Notes under the pieces: generated by a model
What the model saw: only the letters and a program-made list of their open reading frames with translations
Told to the model about the DNA's origin: nothing
Database searches by the model: none
In this document: positions 1 through 10,600 of the stretch, piece after piece
Layout: every line of letters starts with the position of its first letter
Position numbering within the stretch: the first letter of the stretch is position 1
Assembly: GCF_042477335.2 (NCBI RefSeq)
Contig: NC_091246.1
Coordinates: 255,177,501 to 255,241,500, forward strand
Length of the DNA stretch: 64,000 nucleotides
From: Ovis canadensis
Lineage: Eukaryota; Chordata; Mammalia; Artiodactyla; Bovidae
Direction of reading: 5' to 3'
Position numbers and translations under genes: made by a program

Positions 1-170
1 GCTAATTTAAAACATTCATAAAGTTCTGAGAGTATTGATTCTAAGGAGCTTATTTGTAATACTTAAGAATACTTTTGCTATTTCTCCATTGAGGAAAGAA
101 TTAGGAAAAACCTTGCTTTCACCTGTATGTGATATGTGCGATTTGTGATACTATTAATGAAAACCATCTC

Positions 171-600
171 AGGGAATTCCCTGGTGGTCCAGTGCTTAGG
201 ACTCAGTTCTTTCACTGCGGGGGCCCGCTTTTAACCCCTGGTAAGGGAATTAATGGAGAAGGCAATGGCACCCCACTCCAGTACTCTTGCCTGGAAAATC
301 CCGTGGACGAAGGAGCCTGGTAGGCTGCAGTCCATGGGGTCGCTAAGAGTCGGGCACGACTGAGCGACTTCACTTTCACTTTTCACTTTCACGCATTGGA
401 GAAGGAAATGGCAACACACTCCAGTGTGCTTGCCTGGAGAATCCCAGGGACGGCAGAGCCTGGTGGGCTGCCGTGTATGGGGTTGCACAGAGTCAGACAC
501 GACTGAAGCGACTTAGCAGCAGCAGCAGGGGAATTAAGATCCCACAAGCCTTGTGGTGTAGCAAAAAATAACAAAAAGCACCTCATGCATCAAACTTAAA
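171..600 (+). repeat. CHR-type tRNA-derived SINE, split by a Bov-A2 SINE
   Basis: The head (gggaattccctggtggtcc) begins at 171, and the tail with the aagatcccaca box resumes after 537. It ends in an A-rich stretch near 600. The split is caused by the Bov-A2 copy at 254-528. Confidence 0.8.
254..528 (+). repeat. Bov-A2 SINE (dimer) with target-site duplication
   Basis: Two Bov-A monomers each start ggagaaggnaatggcaac, and the element ends in the typical (AGC)n tail. It is flanked by a direct repeat gggaattaa at 245-253 and 529-537, which marks insertion into the older CHR SINE. Confidence 0.9.
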
Positions 601-774
601 AAAAAAATAAAAGTGTTATTTGGAGTAGGCACTGGCCTGGTTCAGGGAGCACTGGGGTTCCAGCAGAGCTTCTCCTCCGGGGATGCTGCTTGTATGGTAG
701 GCCTCTGTCACGGGTACTGTATAGAGAAGGGCTGGTTGGCCCCCTGACCCCACCCGGCTCTCGCCTTGCCTCAG

Positions 775-2908
775 GGCTGCTCGAGCGGCCGGTGTTTCCC
801 CCGCCTGTGGCCATCGACACTGCCAGCTACAAGATCTTCGTGTCTGGGAAGAGTGGCGTGGGCAAGACAGCACTGGTGGCCAAGCTGGCTGGCCTGGAGG
901 TGCCCGTGGTGCACCACGAGACCACTGGTGAGTTCCTCCTAGGAGGCCATCCCTGGGGAAGAGAAAAGACTCACCCTGGACCACATGAGCCGGAACCTGT
1001 AACCAGCCCCACCCGTTACTCTGCAACCCCGGAAAGCCTCTGCACCTCTCTGAGCCTACACGAGCGCCTCTGTCTGACCCCTTGGGACTGTAGTGGGGTC
1101 AGTACTAGAGCGGGCTTCCCCTGTAGCTCAGACGGTAAAGAGTCTGCCTGCAATGCGGGAGACCTGGTTCGATCCCTAGGGTGGGAAGATCCCCTGGAGG
1201 AGGGCATGCCAGCCCACTCCACTATTCTTGCCTGGAGAATCCCATAGACAGAGGAGCTTGGCAGGCTACAGTTCGTAGGGTTGTAGAGTCCGGCATGACC
1301 GCAGCGACTTAGCATGCTCGTGCATAAGAGGGGAACTATTGGGTTGGCCACAAAGTTCATTTGAATTTTTCTGCACCTCCTTATGGCAAATGAAAGTTGC
1401 TCAGTCATGTCCTACTCTTTACGACCCCATGGACTATACAGTCCATGGATTCTCCAGGCCAGAATACTGGAGTGGGTACTCATTCCCTTCTCCAGGGGAT
1501 CTTCCCAAACCAGGGATCGAACCCAGCTCTCCCACATTGCATGCAGATTCTTCACTAGCCACAAGGGAAGCCCAAGAATATAGGAGTGGGCAGCCTATCC
1601 CTTCTCCAGGGGATCTTCCCAACCGAGGAATCGAACCAGGGTCTCCTGCATTGCAGGCGGATTTTTTTTTTACCAGCTGAGCTACCCGGGAAGCCCCGAA
1701 ACGAACTTTTTGGCCGATGCAGTGCTTCGTCATGGTTATGGCTAGGGCTGCATCTCCCTGGTAGCCTGGAGGCTCCTGGGGCAGGAATTCTCCCGTCAGG
1801 GACTGTGCCTTCCCCATCAGACTGAGGACTTTCTTCTCGGCCCCCTCCTCCCCTCCACCGCCGCCTCTCCCGTGCCGCTGTACCCACCCGGCTCCCCAGG
1901 CATCCAGACCACCGTGGTGTTTTGGCCCGCCAAGCTGCAGGCCAGCGACCGCGTCGTCATGTTCCGCTTCGAGTTCTGGGACTGCGGGGAGTCTGCGCTC
2001 AAAAAGTTCGAGCACATGCTGCCGGTGAGCGGGCCGGGGGGGGCCTGGGGGCCTGGGGGCCGGGGCATCTGAGCCGGGCCTGCGTGGTCTGCAGGCGCCA
2101 GGGGCGGGCGCGAGGGCCTGAGGACGCTGGCCCAGCCCGGGGAGCAGCAGCTGCCGCGCCGGGCCTCATTCTCCCCGGCTGTGAACGGACGGGCGGTGGG
2201 AAGACTTCCTGGGGCCGACAGCTTCTGGTCCCAAGGTGACGACCTCGCAGCAGCCTCTCACCGGCCTCCCTCTCCCCAGGCTTGCAAGGAGAACGCAGAC
2301 GCGTTCCTCTTCCTCTTCTCCTTCACTGACCGGGCCTCCTTTGAAGACCTCCCTGGACAGCTGGCGCGAGTAGCCGGCGAGGCCCCTGGAGTGGTCAAGA
2401 TGGTCATCGGCTCCAAGTATCCTCTGGGGGCCCCAGGACTTTTGAGAGGCCACGTTTGGCGAGGCGCGGAGCGGGGTTCCGGCAGCCTGCCCGTGCCACG
2501 CGGTGGGGTCGGGCCCCGCCGGCTCCCTAGAGGCCGCACCAGGGCCTCCCGCAGACCGGGGTGCGGGGCACGAGGGACGGGGAGGAGGCTGGCTTTGACG
2601 GGGAGGCCGAGGCGCGCAGACAGGCTCCTTGACCCGCCTCCAGATTCGACCAGTACGTGCACACGGACGTGCCCGAGCGGGACCTCGCGGCCTTCCGGCA
2701 GGCCTGGCCGCTGCCCCTGCTGCGGGTGAAGAGTGTGCCGGGGCGGCGGCTGGCGGACGGACGCACGCTGGACGGCCGGGCCGGGCTGGCCGACGTCGCC
2801 CACGTGCTCAACGGCCTGGCGGAGCAGCTGTGGCACCAGGACCAGGTGGCAGCTGGCCTGCTCCCCGCCCCAGAGGCCTGCCCCAGCCCAGGGGTGGTGG
2901 GCTCGTGA
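775..2908 (+). CDS. CPLANE2: CPLANE2 (RSG1) small GTPase-like protein, 3' four coding exons (5' partial)
   Basis: Four coding exons with consensus splice sites are read at 775-927, 1900-2024, 2280-2416 and 2644-2908 (TGA). They join in frame (680 nt, about 226 residues). The product closely matches my recollection of human REM2- and RAB-like small GTPase 1. The P-loop (GKSGVGKT) lies at about 846-869. The switch-II position reads FWDCGE instead of the usual DTAGQ, and the NKxD position reads GSKFDQ; both are normal for this atypical GTPase. The missing first coding exon (about 37 residues in human) must lie upstream of the window. The family protein binds the CPLANE complex (INTU, FUZ, WDPCP) at the basal body and is needed for ciliogenesis. 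At the exon 3/4 junction the protein reads HMLP-ACKENAD where human has HMLLACMENTD. The C-terminus (PSPGVVGS) differs from human. I saw no AATAAA in the kilobase after the stop. Introns hold Bov-tA and mariner-like copies. Confidence 0.95.
1113..1325 (+). repeat. Bov-tA SINE in CPLANE2 intron
   Basis: A tRNA-like head with box B (ggttcgatccct) is joined to a Bov-A unit (tcttgcctggagaatcccat) and ends at a gcgacttagca tail. Confidence 0.88.
1337..1718. mobile_element. Mariner-like MITE interrupted by a Bov-type SINE
   Basis: The left end reads attgggttggccacaaagtt, and the right end is an imperfect inverse (aacgaactttttggcc) at about 1699-1714, next to TA-like ends. These are the ends of the ruminant mariner family. 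No transposase is left. The SINE at about 1391-1695 lies between the ends. Confidence 0.7.
1391..1695 (-). repeat. Bov-tA/Bov-A-type SINE, reverse orientation, with partly duplicated tRNA-like part
   Basis: Read on the minus strand it contains two tRNA-like units joined to one Bov-A unit. The motif caggggatcttccca occurs twice and an aagaata-agtggg segment recurs at about 1574. The same arrangement recurs at 24338-24630. Confidence 0.8.
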
Positions 2909-3664
2909 GCGGGCACTCCCTACCCGCGGGGGACCCGGAGCAGGACCGGGGCCCCGGGCTGGGGCAGAAATGCGGACCTTCCCCCAGGACGGGCCAGGGG
3001 GCTGCCAGGGAGGGTGGAGGCCCGGGACTGCCCTTTCTTCGTGGAGCTCAGCGCAGGGAGGCGGGCACACGGCCCTTCAGGGCAGCGGTCTGAGGGCCCC
3101 TGGGCGCCCCCCGGCCTCCTCTCTCGCCCCGGGCGCCGGACTTCTGGAAACTGAGGCCCTGTACGCGCAGGGCCCGAGGGCGCAAGTGTCTCCGCCCGCC
3201 CCGCCGGCAGCGTCTCCGGGTGACGGCAGCGGGTGCCTCAGCTGGGCCCCGGATCTCCAGCGCCTCCAGCCAGGAGCCGGGCTTGGGTGAGGTGACGCCG
3301 TCTGCGGCCCCAGATAAGCCCTGCGCTCTCGGTGGCTTCGCTTCACAGATGTTTCTCCTTCCCGTGTCTCACCTCCCGTGGAGGTGGAGGTGCGTGTGGG
3401 GCCCGCTCCGAACACGCGTTCAGAGACCCGGGCCTGAGATCCTCGCTGAGCTTCCTCCCGGTTTGTCCCGCGCCATCGACACCTCGTCAGCAGAAGGCGC
3501 ACGCGCAGTGGCAGGCGGCCCGCAGGCCTCTGTGCCCGGCCGAGGGCTGGCGCAGCCGCGGGCCTCATTCCTGCCCGCCGTTCATTGGCTGAGGCCTAGT
3601 CACATGGCCTCGGGGAGACGCGGGGGCGGCTGGGAAATGGAGTCCACCCGTGCGTCCTCGCTCT

Positions 3665-3810
3665 GCACTCGCCTTTTCGTTCTGGCTGCCCTGGGCCTTC
3701 GCTGTGGCTTGCGGACTTCCTGGCTGCGGGGTGCGGGTTGGCTGCCCTGCGGCACGTGGGGTCTCGGTTCCCTGACCCGAGATCAAACCTGAGTCCCCTG
3801 CGCTAGCCAG
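3665..3810 (-). repeat. CHR-type SINE
   Basis: The reverse-strand head (gtctcggttccctgacccgagatcaaacc) and the GC-rich body with repeated ggctgc/gcgggc units match the cetartiodactyl tRNA-derived SINE. Confidence 0.65.
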
Positions 3811-4789
3811 AGACGAGAATGCAGGCTCAAGTTCGCGGTAGGGGGGTAGGGAGCAGGTGCCTACAAGCGGCCTTTAGAATTTCTCTCCCTAATTGGTCCA
3901 TAGATGGGCCCCTGGGCACAGGGCTGGCCTGAGTCTGACCCAGCTGGAAGGGTGCTGGATGGCCAGGCAGCCCGCGGCCCCTCCGAGGTCCCTCTCAAGA
4001 GGGCCGCTCGGCACACTGCACACTCACAGGCGTGGCCACCCGGACCACGTGGACTCTCAGGCCCACACACACCTCACTAGATGCTGCCCGCTCCGCCCTG
4101 GCGCACAGCAGGCCCCTAAGCACTGCTTGCCAGTCTGTCCACCCTGGGCACTGCCTGCAGGCTTGTCAACACTTCCCAGGCCCTAACGCGTTGATTTTAG
4201 CACCTTCTTACCCCTGACTCAGCTTCAGAGCTGAGACTGGAGCTTATCCCGCGCCCCAGGGAGGGATGTCCCTGGGCGGACCCAAGCCTTGCAGCCTGCA
4301 CAGCCCACAGGCCAGCACCGGCTCCTGGGTCATAGCGTGTCCCACTGTGGCCTTCAGCCCTGCTATGGCCCATTTCTCTATGTTCTTGGTTCCAGTAGAC
4401 TTTACCCACCAAGCAGTATAAGGTAGGACCCCGCGAAGGTGGCCTCTGGAGATGAATGTGACCTTGCAGCCACAGATACCCATGGTGGGGGCAGCAGCTA
4501 CCCTGCATCCCAGCCGGTTATCTCTTCAGCATCCTTCTTGGGCGCCAGCTCAGCCAAGAGCAGAGGCTGCTCTGGAGAAGTAACACTTATCCTCCCCACC
4601 GCGGGGCAGGGCGCTGGCTAGCACTGGTCCAGTCAGGGAGTTGACAGTTCCCATCTCTCTGGGTAAGAACAAAGCGGAGACCACAGCAGGGCTGGGACTT
4701 GAGCAGGCCACCTGCCGTCCCAGCTGCTCTCTCAGCTCCTCCAAGCCCAGGCCCCGAGCCGCTGTCGCATCTGTGAATCCGCCTGCCAG

Positions 4790-4868
4790 TGCAGGAGATG
4801 CAAGAGACGCAGGTTTGATCCCTGGGTCGGGAAGATTCCCCTGGACTAGGAAATGGCAACCCACCTCA
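4790..4868 (+). repeat. Bov-tA SINE fragment
   Basis: The tRNA-like box B (caggtttgatccctgggtcgg) is followed by the start of a Bov-A unit (aggaaatggcaacccacc), then the match stops. Confidence 0.7.
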
Positions 4869-5257
4869 GGTGACTTCCCCATTTTGGTGCCAGAAATTCC
4901 AACATTAGGTTAAACCTCACAACAGCGCAAAGCCAGATATCCTGTTGCTCCTTCTGTGGGCCCTGCGGCAGCCTGAGGGAAGGGTGGCGCCCCAGGCTAG
5001 CTCAGGGCTGAGCCCTGACTGCAGGGCACCTCGGGAAGAGCGTGGCCGTGTCTGCCCCTCGGGGCCCTGAGCCCAGACACACGAGGGCGCTGGCGGGCAG
5101 CTGGCGGGAGGAGGCACTGCTCTCTCCAGGGCTGGGGTGGGGGCGTCTGTGTGCTGCGGCCCACCCTGGCGCTGTTTGTCAAGACCCCCAGGTGGCTCCT
5201 CCTCCCTCCCCAGCCCCCTTCCCTGGAGATGGGGAATGCTCTGAACTGAACGGTTTG

Positions 5258-5372
5258 TTGTTCAGTTACTCAGGCGTGTCCAACTCTGTGCGACCTCAAA
5301 GCGTCGCCAGGCTCCCCTGTCCTTCACCATCTCCCGCAGTTGCTCAAGCTCATGCCCATTGACTCGAGGATG
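5258..5372 (-). repeat. BovB LINE 3' end fragment
   Basis: It matches the reverse complement of the BovB 3' end (cagttactcaggcgtgtccaac and onward to cccattgactcgaggatgcc), diverged from the younger copies in this window. Confidence 0.75.
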
Positions 5373-5383
5373 CCATCACGACT

Positions 5384-5936
5384 GGCATGAGTGGTTATGT
5401 CCCCCCAAATTTATACACTTAAGTCCTAATCCACAGTGTGATGGCGTTAGGGGCTTTGGGGAGGGGATTTGGTCATGAGAGGTCTTTCCTGGTGGGCAGG
5501 CGGTAAAGAATCCGCCTGCAATGCAGGAGACCCAGGTTCGATCCCCTGGTCGGGAAGATCCCCTGGAGAAGGGTGGCTACCCACTCCAGTGTTCAAGCCT
5601 GGAGAATCCCGTGGACAGAGGACACGTGTGTCCATGGGGTCACAAAGAGGCAGACACAACTGACTCACTTCACTTTCACTTTCTCATTGTAAGGACGGAG
5701 CCTCACGAATGGGATTAGTGCTCTTATGAAAGAGACCGCAGAGAGCCCCTGGACTCTTCCAGCATCTAAGGACGCAGGGAAAGAGTGCTGACTGGACGAG
5801 GCTCAGGGCCCTCTTCAGAGCTGGATGGTGGTGATGCCGTGCTCTTGGACTCCCAGCCTCCAGTGCGAAATACATGTCTGTTGTTTATAAGCCACCTAGT
5901 TTGTGGGTTTGTTACAGAAGTCCAATGGACTAAGGC
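5384..5936 (+). mobile_element. MaLR-type LTR fossil with nested Bov-tA
   Basis: The segments before 5486 and after 5690 read as one LTR of the ERVL-MaLR group (MLT/MST-like). The end is the typical ctgttgtttataagccacc followed by ggactaag. It is an old, broken, pan-mammalian fossil. A younger Bov-tA SINE (about 5487-5690) splits it. Confidence 0.65.
5487..5690 (+). repeat. Bov-tA SINE
   Basis: A tRNA-like head with box B (aggttcgatcccctggtcgg), a Bov-A unit and a cttcactttcactttc tail are present, inserted in the MaLR LTR. Confidence 0.88.
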
Positions 5937-6461
5937 GGGATGCTGAGTCCGGCGTTCCTCCGAGGCTGCGGAGCCGCCCTGATGCTCTTAGCTGTGCCCC
6001 TTCCCCCCGGACTGTCCCCCCACCCTCCAGTGGTGTCTACTGGGTCCTGCCCCTCAGGATCCCACCTGGTCCTGCCCTTCCAGCCAGAAGCCTGGGGCTG
6101 CCTGCAGGAGGGAGGATGCAACACTGCCTCCCTGGCTGCCAGCCAAGCCTGGCCTTGTAGACAACGTGGAGCCCCCGGCAAGGTGCCTGGTCCTGCGGTG
6201 AGGAAGGGGAGGAGGGGGCCAGACCTGCAGAGAGTCACGGGTGAGTCCACACGGGCGGCTTCTGGGTCCTGCCTGGGTCTCCTTACCCCCTAGGCACCCT
6301 GGTGGCAGCTGTGACCCCACCCCACCCCATCCTCCTCCCCTTGCCATGGAACAGACTGGGGGACGCAGTGCCCAGAGGGAGGCATGGCGTTCAAAGCCCA
6401 GGACAAGTTAGAGTTGTACCCGGAGGCAAATCACCAGAGTCCACACTGGGCGTAGGGGGGT

Positions 6462-6660
6462 GCTAGTGGTGCCTGCCTGCCAACGCAGGAGACCCAGGAG
6501 ATGCGGGCTCGATCCCTGGGCGGGGAAGAGTCCCTGGAGGAGGGCACGGCACCCCCTGCAGTACTCTTGCCTGGAGAATCCCATGGACAGAGGAGCCTGG
6601 CGGGCTGCAGTCTGCGGGATCACAAAGAGTCAGATACGACTGAAGGGACTTGGCAGGCGT
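6462..6660 (+). repeat. Bov-tA SINE
   Basis: Box B (gggctcgatccctgggcgg), the Bov-A unit (actcttgcctggagaatccc) and the end agtcagatacgactgaaggg are all present. Confidence 0.85.
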
Positions 6661-7469
6661 GCATGCAAGGGGGTGTTAGGGGGACCCCCCGCTCCCTGTG
6701 ACCTCGCACCCAGAGGCTGGGACAGTGGGGGCCAAGTGAAGGCGAGAGCTGGTGTTCAGTTCTCTTCTAGATGGAAGCAAAGAAGGCTGACAGAGGCTCG
6801 GGATGGTGACCCAGAAGGAAGGTGAAATCGGTGACTTTGAATCCTTCACTTCTGTGTTCATGTGTAAAATGGAGACAACAATAGCGCCCCCTCACTTAAC
6901 CTCTGAGTTGCAACAAGTAAATGTGGGTGAAACGCGGGGCCCGGCCCTGAACAAAGGGCCCAGCAGATGCTTGCTGCCCTTCGTCAGCGTGTTCCTTATG
7001 TAGTGGTGACGTTTCTGGGGAGGGACAGCAAGTGCAGGAGACGCAGAAGGGGCCCCGAAGGCGCTTCGCCTTCAGCTGGGAGCAGGGGCGGAGGGGGCCC
7101 AGCTGGGCTGTGGGGGAGCTTCCAGCCCTGCTCCTGTCCCGGGGTCCTCTCCCCCCAGTCCTGTTGCACCGGGGACGGTGACACAGCAGAGGACGAGAAC
7201 CCGGGGAACCCGGAGTGCTGAGCCTCCCCGGCACCATTTGCGCCGGACTCCAGCGGCAGCTTTTTATCCAGGACTGGACGATCAAACTCCGTGAGGCTGG
7301 GGCCAGGCAGGACTCTTAGCTGCTTCCCCCGAGCGGCGGGAGTAGCCAAGAGGTAAGAGAGGTCTTACCTCCTCCAGGAATCCTGCCCTTTTCTTGCAAT
7401 GAGTTCCTCCTTCTAACTAGCCCCCGTCACTGTGGTGGGTGCAAACCGTGTCCTTTAATTTGGGCCCTG

Positions 7470-7680
7470 ATCGTGCTTAGTCGTGTGGTCGTGTCTGACT
7501 CTTCGCAGCCCTATGGATTGTAGCCTACCAGGCTCCTCTGTCCATGGAATTTTCCAGGCAAAAGTACTGGAGTTGGTCGCCATTTCCTTCTCCAGAAGAT
7601 CTTCCTGACATAGGAATCAAACTCGTGTCTCCTGCGTCTCCTGCCCTGCAGGCGGATTCTTTACCTGCTGACCCATCGTC
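7470..7680 (-). repeat. Bov-tA SINE
   Basis: Read on the minus strand it has the tRNA-like part (7590-7680) and the Bov-A part ending at gtcgtgtctgactc. It lies directly beside the BovB target site. Confidence 0.85.
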
Positions 7681-7698
7681 ATGCTTAATTTGGGCCTT

Positions 7699-10600
7699 CA
7701 GTTCAGTTCAGTCACTCAGTCGTGTCCGACTCTTTGTGACCCCATGAATCACAGCACGCCAGGCCTCCCTGTCCATCACCAACTCCCGGAGTTCACTCAG
7801 ACTCACGTCCATTGAGTCAGTGGCGCCATCCAGCCATCTCATCCTCTATCATCCCCTTCTCCTCCTGCCCCCAATCCCTCCCAGCATCAAAGTCCTTTCC
7901 AGTGAGTCAATTCTTCCCATGAGGTGGCCAAAGTATTGGAGTTTCAGCTTTCGCATCATTCCTTCCAAAGAAATTCCAGGGCTGATCTCCTTCAGAATGG
8001 ACTGGTTGGATCTCCTTGCAGTCCAAGGGACTCTCAAGAGTCTTCTCCAACACCACAGTTCAAACGCATCAATTCTTCGGTGCTCAGCCTTCTTCACAGT
8101 CCAACTCCTACATCCATACATGACTACTGGAAAAACCATAGCCTTGACTAGACGGACCTTGCCGGGGTCCAGCCCCGGTGGATCCAGGGTGATTTGAAGG
8201 TGGGGACGGAATCGGCGTCTTTGGAAAAATACATATTTAATCACAGACATAGAGAGATTAGAAATGGATAGTGTAGTAGGAAGATTAGTGGAGAAAAGAG
8301 GCTGAATAGCTTGGATTACATGGAATAGCATCCATGCTCCAGACAGGAATTCAGCCAGAAAAATGAGGGCAAGAAAGAAGCGACATGGGGGAATCAGTCT
8401 TTCCGGAAACTGATCCGATTTCTTTATTTTGGGGTTTGCTTATATACCTTTTGTTACACATAGGGATGAGTACAGAGTCACGCAGGGGTCAGCAGTCCTG
8501 ACCTTTATCAAAATCAGGTGCTTCACATAAATGTATAAAAAAGGTACATCATCTTCTGGCCATGAGTGAGACCTGCTGACATTTTACGACCCTTTCTTTC
8601 TGATAACCAAAAAACTTATTTCTTCCAAGGGTGTTTTTTCTTAAACCAGGCACCATCCTCCAAATAAAGTTACATTCCTATAGGGTGAGGGTGTAGTGAG
8701 TTACAATCAAGAAAGGAATTTATTTAACCCAAGGTTCACATGATTAGTCTTAAAGGTTAGTACTTATTTCTCCTATATGCTTAAAGGTTAATACTTATGT
8801 CTCCTATATGTTAGTTATATTCATTATAAGGGCAGGGAATATGGAGATTTAGCAGCAAACATCAGCCCAACAAATGAAAATCCTTTCACCAATGCTCCCC
8901 TTAAGATCTATTTAGTCTTAAGATAGTGATAAAGTTACATTTTTACATAGCAAGGACACAGTGATTTATAACAAAGTACAGTGATCTATTACAAAAGAGA
9001 AAATCCATTAACTCAAAAAGTCTAGTATTGCTAACCTTAAAAACTACTATATTTCCTTTGCTATATTCCAAATACATTGATTAATATATTCCCAGGTGCC
9101 TAAGGATATGGAGGCCTGGTGGCAATCATTGACTCCACAAGAAGAAAAAGCCCTATGCTAATTAAGACTCTCAAAATACTCCAAAACTCTCTGTGCTGTT
9201 TATGGTTGAGAGGTAGTAAACAATCATGTGGCAGGAGTATGGATAATTCTGTCACACAAGCTATTCTGTCAGCAGAGAGGTTTGACCTGAGACATCCTTG
9301 TCCCACCCAGAGCAGGGAATTAGCAGCAATTATTGATACAACAAATGAAAAACCCTTCACCAATATAATTCCTAACCAACCCATTATACTAATAATTTCT
9401 AACTCCCCAAAAGAATTTGCCTTTAGTAAGTCTAAAACATCTCGTGCCTCTCAGGTTGGGAGGCTGCAAACAATCACACGTGGCCGGACAAACCTATACA
9501 GGTGGGCTAGATAACCTTCAGAGGAGTCCGTAAGCTGAAACACTCTTGTCACGCCCAGGAATTTTTATTGCCTTGGAGCTGCACGTTTACTCCTTCTCCG
9601 AGAGAAACGGTTATGGGGGAGAGCCCCCCGTAAAGTCAGAGGTGTAGGTGAGAGCATAAAACAGACTCTGGTTTGGGGGTTAGATGCTCGGGAACAGGGG
9701 GTTTCCTGAGGCTTGATCACACCTTTGCGTATGCCAAGCCTCCTTCCTCATGACCTTTGCCATGGGCGGAGTTCCTCACGCTGGCCCCCAGCAGGACCTT
9801 AGTCGGCAAAGTAATGTCTCTGCTTTTGAATATACTATCTAGGTTGGTCATAACTTTTCTTCCAAGGAGTAAGCATCTTTTAATTTCATGGCTGCAATCA
9901 CCATGTGCAGTGATTTTGGAACCCCCAAAATAAAGTCTGACACTGTTTCCACTGTTTCCCCATCTATTTCCCATGAAGTGATAGGACCGGATGCCATGAT
10001 CTTCGTTTTCTGAATGGTGAGCTTTAAGCCAACTTCTTCACTCTCCTCGTCCACTTTCATAAAGAAGCTCTTTAGTTCCTCTTCACTCTCTGCCATAAGG
10101 GTGGTGTCATCTGCATATCTGAGGTGATTGATATTTCTCCCGGCAATCTTGATTCCAGCTTGTGTTTCTTCCAGTCCAGTGTTTCTCATGATGTACTCTG
10201 CATATAAGTCAAATAAGCAGGGTGACAATGTACAGCCTTGACGTACTGCTTTTCCTACTTGGAACCAGTCTGTTGTTCCATGTTCAGTTCTGACTGTTGC
10301 TTCCTGACCTGCATACAGATTTCTCAAGAGGCAGGTCAGGTGGTCTGGTAGTCCCATCTCTTTCAGAATTTTCCACAGTTTCTTGTGATCCACACAGTCA
10401 AAGGGTTTGGCATAGTCAATAAAGCAGAAATAGATGTTTTTCTGGAACTCTTTTGCTTTTTCCATGATCCAGCGGATGTTGGCAATTTGATCTCTGGTTC
10501 CTCTGCCTTTTCTAAAACCAGCTTGAACATCAGGGAGTTCACGGTTCACGTATTGCTGAAGCCTGGCTTGGAGAATTTTGAGCATTACTTTACTAGCGTG

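Larger units (their letters stand above)
2909..7469. other. Intergenic region between CPLANE2 and the first BovB
   Basis: The DNA is GC-rich and contains no recognised exon. It holds a CHR SINE (3665-3810), a Bov-tA fragment (4790-4868), a BovB 3' fragment (5258-5372), a MaLR LTR (5384-5936) and a Bov-tA (6462-6660). The remainder, including 4190-4620, shows nothing I can name. Confidence 0.6.

Noticed and set aside
4197-4510. Minus-strand frames that look slightly protein-like (ICGCKVTFISRGHLRG and so on)
   Set aside because: I considered a retrocopy, but could match it to no protein and saw no poly(A) tail or target duplication.
9100-9514. Short open frames on both strands inside the LTR
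   Set aside because: They lie in LTR sequence, overlap each other on opposite strands and resemble no retroviral protein.
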